Shown piece by piece: positions 1 through 7,504 of a stretch of 64,000 nucleotides of DNA. A program made the position numbers and the translations under genes. Source of the DNA: Sporolactobacillus sp. STSJ-5 (GTDB taxonomy: Bacteria > Bacillota > Bacilli > Bacillales > Sporolactobacillaceae); the NCBI RefSeq assembly GCF_024385605.1, contig NZ_JANFOJ010000001.1, positions 124,001 through 188,000 of the forward strand, given 5' to 3'. The stretch's first letter is position 1. The number at the start of each line of letters is the position of its first letter. The notes below the pieces were generated by a model that ran no database searches, had not been told where the DNA came from, and worked only from the letters and a program-made list of their open reading frames with translations.

Positions 1-834
1 TTAAATACAAAGGATTTGCTGCTAAAAATTCCTAATGTCGGCTTTACCGAATCGCAGCAGAAATCATTCACAAAAATGATTACCAAGCCAACCGGACTGA
101 TGCTGATCACTGGGCCAACAGGTTCTGGTAAGACATCAACACTCTATGCGGCCCTAAATTATTTGAACAACGAAACGCAGAACATCATTACCATTGAGGA
201 TCCGGTTGAATACCAAATAGAAGGAATCAACCAGATTCAAACAAACGCACCGGTTGGACTAACCTTTGCTGCCGGACTCCGTGCCATCTTGCGGCAGGAT
301 CCGAACGTGATCATGGTCGGAGAGATTCGTGACTCGGAAACTGCGGAAATCGCCATACGTGCGTCACTTACGGGGCACCTAGTCCTGAGTACCTTGCACA
401 CAAATGATGTGCCGACAACGATTTACCGTTTGATTGATATGGGCGTCGATCCATTTCTTGTTGCGGCGGCACTCACCGGAGTCGTTGCCCAGCGGTTAGT
501 GCGCCGTGTCTGCCGTGACTGCGCGCATAGTTTTAAACCGACGGCAATTGAGCAGGGATTGTTTGAAAAAGCCGGGCTTGAATGTCCCCCGATGCTGTCT
601 AAGGGGATCGGCTGCAAATCCTGTCATCAAACCGGCTATTTAGGCCGAACGGCGGTTCATGAAATTCTTGAATTGTCGGAAGAAACAGCCGAAATGCTGA
701 TTACACACCACTCGTTCAAAGACATTCAAAACCTTGTCAAAGACTCCGGCGGTGTGTCCATGCTTGAAAATGGTCTAGCAAAAGTTTCCGAAGGCATTAC
801 CACAGTTGATGAACTACTTAAGATTATCAGTTAA
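1..834 (+). CDS. pilB: Type IV pilus assembly ATPase PilB (GspE family), 3' part
   Basis: This is the C-terminal part of a hexameric secretion ATPase that powers pilin polymerisation at the inner face of the membrane. The reading frame is open from base 1, so the N-terminal domain and start lie outside the window. About 277 residues are visible: Walker A GPTGSGKT (about residues 38-45), Asp box ITIEDPVE, Walker B with [14 protein letters not shown], His box [13 protein letters not shown], and a four-cysteine zinc site (CRDC, then CKSC). The tetracysteine motif separates PilB/GspE from PilT. The gene lies 28 bases before pilT in a run of pil genes. ComGA is the other possibility, but that family lacks this PilT/PilM context. 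Confidence 0.93.
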   Translation, partial: LNTKDLLLKIPNVGFTESQQKSFTKMITKPTGLMLITGPTGSGKTSTLYAALNYLNNETQNIITIEDPVEYQIEGINQIQTNAPVGLTFAAGLRAILRQDPNVIMVGEIRDSETAEIAIRASLTGHLVLSTLHTNDVPTTIYRLIDMGVDPFLVAAALTGVVAQRLVRRVCRDCAHSFKPTAIEQGLFEKAGLECPPMLSKGIGCKSCHQTGYLGRTAVHEILELSEETAEMLITHHSFKDIQNLVKDSGGVSMLENGLAKVSEGITTVDELLKIIS

Positions 835-862
835 CAATTTCGAGTAGAAGAGGTATTGGATC

Positions 863-1897
863 ATGATCGATTTTCTAAAGGAATGTCTTTCCATCGCCTG
901 CACACGCGGTGCCTCAGATTTGCACATTTCCGTCGGCATTCCGCCGACCATCCGCCTGAACGGTGAATTAATGGCACTTGATAAACCCAATGTCAAACCG
1001 GCCGATACGGAAGAAATGGTGCGTGCCATCCTATCCAAGCCGCAAATGGACAAGCTTGAGGAACATGGTGAACTCGATTTTTCGTTCAGCATTCCGAGAT
1101 TATCTCGTTTCAGAGTCAATGCGTTCAGACAGCGTTCATGCTACAGTCTCGCATTCCGTGTCATTCCGCAGACAGTGCCGAATCTAGCATCCTTACAGCT
1201 TCCTGAAGTGCTGACCTCGCTGTGCCAACGTCCGCATGGTTTGTTCTTGGTCACCGGACCGACCGGCAGCGGGAAATCAACAACGCTGGCCGCGCTTGTC
1301 GATGATATGAACCGCACCATGCGGCGGCACATCATCACCTTGGAAGATCCGATTGAGTATTTACACCGACATGATCGCTGCATCATTCAGCAACGGGAAA
1401 TTGGTAATGACACGCATTCGTTTGCGCTCGGGTTACGCTCCGCATTGCGTGAAGATCCAGACGTCATTCTGGTCGGTGAAATGCGTGATCTCGAAACCAT
1501 TCGCACAGCATTGACAGCTGCAGAAACCGGTCACCTAGTGCTCGCGACCCTGCACACCAATGACGCAGTGTCCACAATCGACCGAATCATTGACGTCTTC
1601 CCTGCCGAACAGCAAGGACAGATTCGCATCCAGCTAGCTGCTGAACTCGTATCTGTCGTTTCACAGCGTCTGTTCCCAACACCGGATCATAGCGGGCGGC
1701 GTGTCGCAACCGAAGTAATGATCAATAATAAAGCGATCAGTCATTTGATTCGTGAAAAGAAAATCTATCAGATTCCGAGTGTGATTCAAGTCAACCGTGC
1801 GCAAGGAATGCAAACGATGGCATCGTGCGTTCAAGATATGCTGACACGCCGCGAAATCGCAAGTGAATCTGTGGAAACATTTCTATTAAGGGGGTGA
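863..1897 (+). CDS. pilT: Type IV pilus retraction ATPase PilT
   Basis: This is the depolymerising ATPase that retracts type IV pili and drives twitching or DNA pulling. It has 344 residues, normal for PilT. Visible are an N-terminal PAS-like region with GASDLHISVG, Walker A GPTGSGKST at about 132-140, ITLEDPIEY, Walker B REDPDVILVGEMRD, His box TGHLVLATLHTND, and the C-terminal IREKKIYQIPSVIQ stretch that corresponds to the PilT AIRNLIRE motif. There is no zinc tetracysteine, unlike the gene before it. An AGAAGAGG ribosome site precedes the ATG. PilT is absent from the B. subtilis competence pseudopilus system, so its presence points to true retractable pili. Confidence 0.93.
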   Translation: MIDFLKECLSIACTRGASDLHISVGIPPTIRLNGELMALDKPNVKPADTEEMVRAILSKPQMDKLEEHGELDFSFSIPRLSRFRVNAFRQRSCYSLAFRVIPQTVPNLASLQLPEVLTSLCQRPHGLFLVTGPTGSGKSTTLAALVDDMNRTMRRHIITLEDPIEYLHRHDRCIIQQREIGNDTHSFALGLRSALREDPDVILVGEMRDLETIRTALTAAETGHLVLATLHTNDAVSTIDRIIDVFPAEQQGQIRIQLAAELVSVVSQRLFPTPDHSGRRVATEVMINNKAISHLIREKKIYQIPSVIQVNRAQGMQTMASCVQDMLTRREIASESVETFLLRG

Positions 1898-1901
1898 GCA
1901 C

Positions 1902-3110
1902 ATGCCGCTCTTTGATTATGTCGGTTCGAATTCGCAAGGCAAATCAAAAAAAGGACGCATCACAGCATCAACAAGGCAGGATGCTTTGCTTGAAATTGCC
2001 AAACAGGGCTTGGTGATCCGTTCCATTCATGAACACAACGACTCCATTTGGTACAAAGAACTGTCGGTTGGCCAGCGCGTCAAACTGCAGGATAAAGTTG
2101 TGTTTCTAAGACAATTTGCGACGATTATCAAAGCCGGTGTTACCGTATCCGATGCGCTTGATATTCTGACTGACCAGGAAGAGAAGAACAAATACTTTAA
2201 ACAAGTGATCATGGAAATGGCCACTAATTTGCGTGAAGGACAGACGCTTTCTCAAGCGTTTGAAAATCAATCGAAAATTTTCAGCCCGATGATCATCCAT
2301 ATGATTCGTGCCGGCGAAGGCAGTGGCCGTTTGGAAGAAAGCTTGGATCACCTCGCCACCTACTATGAACGTCAGCACAAATCGAAGCAGAAAATGTCAA
2401 CAGCAATGGTTTACCCTGCGTTTGTTTTCATCATGTCCATTGGCGTCGTTCTCTTTCTCTTAACATCGATTATTCCAATGTTTCGTTCGATGTTCGCCAG
2501 TCTGCATACCGAGCTTCCGCTGATCACACGCGTCATTTTGACAATAAGCGACTGGCTCCGCTCCTATTGGTATGTACTATTTGTTTTGCTTATCGGATTG
2601 GTGATATTTGTCATAGCTGCATTTAAAAATAAATCTAGTAAATTAAGACTAGATTATGCTATAATCAAACTGCCTTTAATAGGTACTATAGTCTATAAAG
2701 GTGAGCTTTCGCGGTTGCTGTGGATGCTGGCTCTGCTGCTATCAAGCTCAGTCCCTGTCATCGATGCATTACACTCAATCGAGAAGATTACGTCTAATCT
2801 TGCCATTCGGCAGGCGATACATAATGTCGCTCAGGCACTCGATTTCGGTCGGCCATTGTCGGAAGCTTTTCAGGAAGAAAAGATCTTTCCTTCCATGGTT
2901 CATCACATGACCGCCATCGGCGAAAAAACCGGTATGCTTGATCAAATGCTGAACAGCGTCGCTAAGTATTATGAGGACGATGTGGAACAGATGACCGAAC
3001 GTATGAAAGTGCTCATTGAACCTCTTGTGATCCTGTTCCTTGCCGTTGTCGTTGGTTTCATTGTCCTTGCGATCATCATACCTATGTTCCAAATTTATCA
3101 AAACGTTTAA
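1902..3110 (+). CDS. pilC: Type IV pilus platform protein PilC (GspF family)
   Basis: This is the polytopic inner-membrane platform that couples PilB/PilT to pilin extraction. It has 402 residues, typical of the family. Two repeated GspF domains are visible, roughly residues 65-190 and 268-390. Each begins with a conserved block (FLRQFATIIKAGVTVSDALD; LSRLLWMLALLLSSSVPVID) and ends near a hydrophobic helix. The FAxxxxAGxxxxxAL signature appears in the first. Membrane helices are near 168-190, 220-242 and 375-397. The gene starts 4 bases after pilT, consistent with translational coupling. Bases about 2618-2705 are strikingly AT-rich compared with the rest of the gene. Confidence 0.92.
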   Translation: MPLFDYVGSNSQGKSKKGRITASTRQDALLEIAKQGLVIRSIHEHNDSIWYKELSVGQRVKLQDKVVFLRQFATIIKAGVTVSDALDILTDQEEKNKYFKQVIMEMATNLREGQTLSQAFENQSKIFSPMIIHMIRAGEGSGRLEESLDHLATYYERQHKSKQKMSTAMVYPAFVFIMSIGVVLFLLTSIIPMFRSMFASLHTELPLITRVILTISDWLRSYWYVLFVLLIGLVIFVIAAFKNKSSKLRLDYAIIKLPLIGTIVYKGELSRLLWMLALLLSSSVPVIDALHSIEKITSNLAIRQAIHNVAQALDFGRPLSEAFQEEKIFPSMVHHMTAIGEKTGMLDQMLNSVAKYYEDDVEQMTERMKVLIEPLVILFLAVVVGFIVLAIIIPMFQIYQNV

Positions 3111-3130
3111 CTCAAACTGGGGGAAAAACT

Positions 3131-3559
3131 ATGCTGAAAAAGATTATGCAAAAAGCAAATGCAAAAAAGAACCAAAAAGGTTTCACCTTGATCGAACTCT
3201 TGGCCGTTATCGTTATCTTGGCTATTTTAGCAGCCATCGCAATTCCAAGTGTAATTTCGATTGTTGGTAAGCAGAACAATAAAGCGGCTGTACAAGATGC
3301 TTTAACAGCTATTCATGCTGCCAAGCTTTATATAGCTGATCATAACGCAACAGGAGATCAAACATTAGCAGAAAGTGCTTTAAAACCATATTTAGACTCA
3401 TCTAGTGCCAGCAAACTACCTGCAACTTTTACTGTAAAATATGATAGCACAGCAAAGACTTATACAATTACGGATGCTTCGCTACCATCAGATGTTGTAA
3501 GCAGTTATAAATCAGGTGACTACGTTGCGGAATCAGTATTGATTGATTATAACAATTAA
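3131..3559 (+). CDS. Type IV pilin (major pilin candidate)
   Basis: This is a prepilin of 142 residues. A positively charged 17-residue leader ends in KNQKG, then comes the class III cleavage and methylation motif G|FTLIELLAVIVILAILAAI with Glu5 of the mature protein. Peptidase cleavage would fall between Gly17 and Phe18, leaving about 125 residues. The long hydrophobic helix forms the pilus core. The C-terminal globular part has no pair of cysteines for the usual disulphide loop, as in many Firmicute pilins. GGGG precedes the ATG at a suitable distance. It lies between the platform and peptidase genes, which supports a main-subunit role. The 3' two thirds use more AT-rich codons than neighbouring genes. 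No minor pilin is seen in the visible part of the operon. Confidence 0.9.
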   Translation: MLKKIMQKANAKKNQKGFTLIELLAVIVILAILAAIAIPSVISIVGKQNNKAAVQDALTAIHAAKLYIADHNATGDQTLAESALKPYLDSSSASKLPATFTVKYDSTAKTYTITDASLPSDVVSSYKSGDYVAESVLIDYNN

Positions 3560-3564
3560 CGGTT

Positions 3565-4320
3565 ATGTATATTATAATTATTTCTTATATAATAATCTTT
3601 GGTATCATCTTAGGATCCTTCTACAACGTCGTCGGTTTGCGTGTTCCTGCAAACCAGTCAATTATTACGCCGCCTTCGCACTGTCCGTCGTGCGGGCGGC
3701 GTTTGACTATACTGGATTTGGTACCTGTGTTTTCCTACATCTTTTTAGGTGGAAAATGCCGGACATGCCATAGTAAGATTTCGCCAATTTATCCGATCAT
3801 AGAAGCGGCAACAGGCTTTTTGTTCCTAATCAGTTTTTTGCGTGCAACTTCGATTGAAGAGATGCTTTGTGGCTGGTTGCTTGTCTCATTGCTGATGATC
3901 GTGCTTGTATCCGATCTGGAATACATGTTGATTCCGGATAAGATCTTGATGTTTTTCTTGCCGTTGTTTGCGGCATTCCGCATCCTTTACCATACGGATC
4001 CATGGTGGGACGCGCTTGCCGGAATGGCTGCCGGATTCGCTCTGCTCGCGCTGATTGCTTTGATCAGCCGCGGCGGAATGGGTGGCGGCGATGTGAAGCT
4101 CTTTGCGGTTATGGGGCTGCTCGTCGGAATGAAACTGGTAATTCTCGGTTTCTTTCTTTCAACCTTTTTCGGTGCAGTGATTGGAATCGGTGGTATGCTT
4201 CTCGGTTTCATTAAACGCCGTCAGCCGGTGCCCTTTGTCCCTTTTATTGTCTTAGGCATGCTGACAAGCTTCTTCTTTGGTGACCAATTGATCGCCTTTT
4301 ATCTGAATCTAATCTTCTAA
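3565..4320 (+). CDS. pilD: Prepilin peptidase / N-methyltransferase PilD
   Basis: This membrane aspartic protease cleaves prepilin leaders and N-methylates the new end. It has 251 residues. The N-terminal cytoplasmic domain carries the zinc tetracysteine (C40PSC43 and C65RTC68) needed for the methyltransferase step. The two catalytic aspartates are in SDLEYMLIPD (Asp117) and GGGDVK (Asp176), followed by several hydrophobic segments. The start is five bases after the pilin stop with almost no Shine-Dalgarno sequence, so coupled translation is likely. The first residues match the usual start of the family, which argues against a later start. In B. subtilis the equivalent gene comC sits beside folC; here it is in the pil operon. 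Confidence 0.93.
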   Translation: MYIIIISYIIIFGIILGSFYNVVGLRVPANQSIITPPSHCPSCGRRLTILDLVPVFSYIFLGGKCRTCHSKISPIYPIIEAATGFLFLISFLRATSIEEMLCGWLLVSLLMIVLVSDLEYMLIPDKILMFFLPLFAAFRILYHTDPWWDALAGMAAGFALLALIALISRGGMGGGDVKLFAVMGLLVGMKLVILGFFLSTFFGAVIGIGGMLLGFIKRRQPVPFVPFIVLGMLTSFFFGDQLIAFYLNLIF

Positions 4321-4328
4321 CATTAGGA

Positions 4329-5288
4329 ATGATGTCTGTGTTTGAAAAATGGTTGCAAATTTTCCAATCTCACTCAAGCGTCGGTTTGACGGTCACGGAT
4401 TACTCCATCCGCATGGTCGTTTTTCACGGCTCAACGGATGACCCCTCTCGTCTCGATTACTGGGAGGAATGGCTTCAACCCGGCGTTGTTGAAAACGGCC
4501 GCGTGAAGGATGAACAAGCGTTCACAGACCAGCTTAAAGATATCGTTCATGCGCTGAAAGCAAAGGGAAAGAAAACGTATTTCGCGATTCCTTCTTCTCA
4601 GCTCATTCTGAGACAACTTGATTTTCCGGGAATAAAATCGGATTCCGAGTTGCAGAATTACTTTTTTATCGAAATCGGCAACAAGATTCAGCTTCCATTT
4701 GAACAGGCGGTTTTTGACTTTCATGTCATCAGCCGAGCAGCAACCGGAACAAAGGTGCTGCTCATTGCAGCTCCTGAGGCCGTCGTTCTGCAGTATCGCA
4801 AGCTGCAATCAAGTGCCGGATTGAACCCGGTAAATGCCGAATTCAGCGCACTCGGAACCGATCGCTGGACGCAGCATTACTATCCGCAAATCGCAGAAAA
4901 GCAACGGATGTACGTGCAGCTTGAAAAAGAGGCACTTTACGTGTCGATTTTCCAGGAGGATATCCCAATGTTCGTCCGCCAAGTAAGCCTAAAAGGTCCG
5001 GACATTCAATCAACTGACGATACATTCTTCCTTAATGCTGCTACTGAAATTGAGCGGATGCTGAATTTCTATCAATACAGCGTCCGTAAGGGAGAAGACG
5101 AAGTCGCGTTCATTTATCTTCTCGGTGAAAGTGAACGTACCGACAAGCTGCTGTCCGTGTTATCGGGAATGGTGTCTCAAGAAGTGAAGTCGCTACATTT
5201 TGATCGTGAAAAGTTCAATTATCCGGAAAACATTGATGCTGCGTGCATTCCTGCGATTGGCCTTGCCATGAAGGAGGACATGAAATGA
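4329..5288 (+). CDS. pilM: Type IV pilus actin-like protein PilM
   Basis: This is a 319-residue, probably cytoplasmic, actin-like protein expected to bind the N-terminal tail of PilN and link the motor to the PilN/PilO assembly. The N-terminus SSVGLTVTDYSIRMVVFHG is a divergent version of the PilM phosphate loop (normally GLDIGSSSIK). Later FAIPSSQLILRQLDFPG corresponds to the conserved S/TxxxxRxxxFP region. Identity rests as much on position and on the following MIDINLLPY protein as on sequence. The stop overlaps the start of pilN in ATGA, so the two are co-translated. The divergent nucleotide loop leaves ATP binding uncertain. Confidence 0.8.
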   Translation: MMSVFEKWLQIFQSHSSVGLTVTDYSIRMVVFHGSTDDPSRLDYWEEWLQPGVVENGRVKDEQAFTDQLKDIVHALKAKGKKTYFAIPSSQLILRQLDFPGIKSDSELQNYFFIEIGNKIQLPFEQAVFDFHVISRAATGTKVLLIAAPEAVVLQYRKLQSSAGLNPVNAEFSALGTDRWTQHYYPQIAEKQRMYVQLEKEALYVSIFQEDIPMFVRQVSLKGPDIQSTDDTFFLNAATEIERMLNFYQYSVRKGEDEVAFIYLLGESERTDKLLSVLSGMVSQEVKSLHFDREKFNYPENIDAACIPAIGLAMKEDMK

Positions 5289-5857
5289 TTGATATCAACC
5301 TCCTTCCTTATGAACAAAAGGCCTCCCGAGGCATGATTTGGTTTGCCATCATTTTCGGAGCTTTTTGCCTGGCCGGACTAATCATATTAGGTGTGTACAG
5401 CTGGCAGCTCAATGGCGAGCTTCAGAATGTCCAGAAACAGGAAGCCACCTGGAAGGCACGTGCGGAAAAGAAAGCTGCACTTAAAGAAACCGAAGTAAGC
5501 ACCAAGCCGACTCCTGCAGATGCGGTCAATGAGATTCAATTGAGCAGATTTGCCGTTTTTCCATCCTGGGTATTGATGGAAAAACAGCTTCCCAAGAACG
5601 GTACGATTACCAACATTGACTATGATTCAACCGGGAACATGGAGATTACCGGTGAATTTGCTCATTTTGCTGATATTCAGCCGTTTATTGAGAAGCTCAG
5701 GAAACAAAACTACTTCTCAAATGTTGTAACGACCAAAATCAATCAATTGGATTCATCAAGCAATGTTTTGGTTTACACACAGCGTAATGCCTATCAGCTC
5801 ACGTTTACCATGCGTACGGATGCAAATCTTTCAATTAACCAGAAAAAGGATCAATGA
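5285..5857 (+). CDS. pilN: Type IV pilus alignment protein PilN
   Basis: This is a bitopic membrane protein of 190 residues. The start is taken at ATG 5285 because it begins with MIDINLLPY, the conserved PilM-binding tail of PilN, and has AAGGAGG seven bases upstream. An earlier in-frame ATG would add 14 residues that overlap pilM without a good ribosome site. After the tail come one transmembrane helix (about 17-39), a short coiled coil, and a ferredoxin-like extracytoplasmic domain (about 95-175). It overlaps pilM by four bases and pilO by four bases, so all three are likely made in fixed proportion. Confidence 0.82.
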   Translation: MIDINLLPYEQKASRGMIWFAIIFGAFCLAGLIILGVYSWQLNGELQNVQKQEATWKARAEKKAALKETEVSTKPTPADAVNEIQLSRFAVFPSWVLMEKQLPKNGTITNIDYDSTGNMEITGEFAHFADIQPFIEKLRKQNYFSNVVTTKINQLDSSSNVLVYTQRNAYQLTFTMRTDANLSINQKKDQ

Positions 5858-6699
5858 CTATGAATAAAACAGCGTTCATCAGCATCCTATCGGTAATCAT
5901 TGTCCTAAGCGGTTTTACCTTCTTTTATTTCTTGAAAATAATGCCTGCTCAGGACAAAATCAGCTTCGCAAAAACCAACATCCATATGTACCAGGAGACG
6001 GTTGCGGCCAATCAGAAGAAGCTTGCCGAGCAAAAAAAAGCATTAGCAGATAAAAAGAAGCAGGCGGAAAAAGAGGAGAAGCTTGGCCAAAAAGTCGATA
6101 ACTCCATTCTTCCGAAGAATCCGGATGTAGAGCCCTTCTTTACAACAGCGCAAAAAAAAGCAGCTTCTATGGGAGTTACCTTTATATCTGTTGAGAAAAG
6201 TAATGATGATACAGGAGATAGTTCTTCGGACAGCTCCTCTTCTTCAGATCAATCAGGCAGCTCCGACAGCAGCAGTAGTACTTCTGCAAGTAGCGGCAGT
6301 AAAAGCAGTGCAGAAAAAGAGTCCAATGATAAAATTGATCCGGATAAACTATTAAAGTCGAATACATACCAAGTGAGCTTACAATCACTAAGCGACTTCC
6401 AGCTCTACGTCTTTGTCGGTTATTTGGAGACACAGAAGCGATTAGTCGTTATTAATAAGGTAACCTCCAGTCGCATTAACAATGACAGCAGCTCAAGTGA
6501 TGCTTCGTCTTCAACTGACAGCCAAACAAACGTACAGGCGAGCACTGATGGTTCAGATGATCAAACAAGCAGTGCTGATGCAAGCAGTCAGACGGATGCA
6601 TCATCAGCACAGTCCGACAGCAGCAGTTCCAGTATCCCAACCATCGAAGCAAACTATCAAATGGTACTATCAATTACGATCTACTCTGCAAAGAAATAA
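5854..6699 (+). CDS. pilO: PilO-like type IV pilus protein with two Ser/Asp-rich inserts
   Basis: The protein has 281 residues. It shows one membrane helix (about 8-28), a Lys/Gln/Ala-rich coiled coil (about 45-80), and a C-terminal domain with the strand-helix-strand pattern of PilO (YQVSLQSLSDFQLYVFVGYL ... ANYQMVLSITIY). Two low-complexity segments rich in Ser, Asp, Thr and Gln (about 118-160 and 207-260) interrupt the extracytoplasmic domain. These make it longer than the usual PilO of about 200 residues. It overlaps pilN in ATGA; a second ATG at 5860 is an alternative start. It is the last gene before a strong terminator. Identity as PilO is inferred mainly from topology and order. Confidence 0.72.
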   Translation: MTMNKTAFISILSVIIVLSGFTFFYFLKIMPAQDKISFAKTNIHMYQETVAANQKKLAEQKKALADKKKQAEKEEKLGQKVDNSILPKNPDVEPFFTTAQKKAASMGVTFISVEKSNDDTGDSSSDSSSSSDQSGSSDSSSSTSASSGSKSSAEKESNDKIDPDKLLKSNTYQVSLQSLSDFQLYVFVGYLETQKRLVVINKVTSSRINNDSSSSDASSSTDSQTNVQASTDGSDDQTSSADASSQTDASSAQSDSSSSSIPTIEANYQMVLSITIYSAKK

Positions 6700-6718
6700 A
6701 ATTAACCAGATTTAATAC

Positions 6719-6760
6719 GGAAGGAAGGCTAAATATAATTATTTAGCCTTCCTTCCTTCT
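6719..6760 (+). terminator. Terminator of the pil operon
   Basis: A 16-bp perfect inverted repeat (arms 6719-6734 and 6741-6756, loop ATAATT) starts 20 bases after the pilO stop. The right arm ends in CCTTCCTTCC and is followed by TTCTATTTATT, a short T-rich tail. It should form a stable hairpin and end the pil transcript; on the other strand it would also block read-through. Confidence 0.75.
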
Positions 6761-6864
6761 ATTTATTAGCATCCAATTGCAGCTATATATCAGATTACTG
6801 CATCATAGTGACGCACTGCACAGCAACTTTTAGCGTATTGTTCGGTAATGTTTTCTCTCTCTTA

Positions 6865-7100
6865 GGTTGAACTTTCCTGGGATTAGGTTCAACTTTTCAT
6901 TCATTAGGTTTAACTTCTATTCTTCGGTTTAACTTTTCCTCTCTTGGGTTGAACTTTCCTGAGATTGGGTTCAACTTTTCATTCGTTAGGTTGAACTTCT
7001 ATTCTTCGGTTTAACTTTTTGTCCATTGGGTTGAACTTCTTCTCACTTCGGTTGAACTTTGCAGGAATTTGGTCTAACTTTTCGACATTTGGTCTAATTC
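6865..7100. repeat. Tandem array of 12 GGTTnAACTT units with 21-bp period
   Basis: The core GGTTnAACTT (GGTCTAACTT or GGTCTAATTC in the last two) begins at 6865, 6886, 6907, 6926, 6947, 6968, 6989, 7008, 7029, 7050, 7071 and 7091. Steps are 21 bp except two of 19 and one of 20. A higher-order unit of 82 bp (21+21+19+21) repeats from 6865 to 6947 to 7029 with few differences, so the array grew by duplication of four-unit blocks. All cores point the same way. The period is two helical turns, so the cores would lie on one face of the DNA. It lies between the convergent pil operon and the 6S RNA gene. No open frame explains it. Bases 7101-7239 hold nothing I recognise. Confidence 0.9.
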
Positions 7101-7239
7101 CTTCTTTCTGATTCGATTTTCCCTGTTCTATCATGGTTTCTCATCGATTTATGAATATCCCTTTTTAAGTTATTTAAAACGGCAAAAAAGCCGAAACCTA
7201 GACATTGCTGCCCATGGTTCCAGCTTATTTTTTCGCAAA

Positions 7240-7440
7240 TAAAAAAAATCCCAAACGTGCCGTTGCAAAGCCGCAGTTTTGAAACCCGCACTTATAGGCA
7301 GGTGGGTGCCCTGTTCCACAGTTTGCGAGTCCCTACTAGGGCATGCGCTCCGAGTGAAAACATCGGACTCCCGATCAAAATATGTTCGGTCAAAACATAA
7401 CGACATAAGACTAACACTTCAGGATCTTTTCTTAACTTGT
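7240..7440 (-). ncRNA. ssrS: 6S RNA (B. subtilis 6S-1/BsrA type)
   Basis: Read on the minus strand this stretch contains the conserved blocks I know from Firmicute 6S RNA: CGGGAGTCCGAT, CTCGGAGCGCATGCCCTAG, CTGTGGAACAGGGCACCCA, and TTCAAAACTGCGGC. It ends with AACGGCACGTTTGGGA followed by eight T residues. The arms CTCGGAGCGCATGCCCT and AGGGCACCC bracket the large central bubble that mimics an open promoter and traps sigma-A RNA polymerase in stationary phase. Length is about 200 nt. The position directly downstream of aspS is also where I recall bsrA in B. subtilis. The 5' end near 7440 is inferred from the promoter; the 3' end is at the T run near 7241. Confidence 0.9.
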
Positions 7441-7446
7441 GTAATC

Positions 7447-7475
7447 ATTGTAGCATATCTGTAAGCGCTTATCAA
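7447..7475 (-). promoter_or_regulatory. Sigma-A promoter of 6S RNA with overlapping palindrome
   Basis: On the minus strand TTGATA (7470-7475) and TACAAT (7447-7452) are separated by exactly 17 bases, a near-consensus housekeeping promoter. Transcription should start near 7440. The spacer includes the palindrome TAAGCGCTTA (7462-7471), within TGTAAGCGCTTATCA, which resembles a CcpA cre site but has one extra base in the right half. Confidence 0.75.
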
Positions 7476-7504
7476 GGCAAATTAGCCTGGATCGTGTTGG
7501 CAGC

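Noticed and set aside
6865-7100. CRISPR array
   Set aside because: The repeated core is only 10 bp, the stretches between cores are themselves repeated in an 82-bp pattern, and there are no cas genes nearby.
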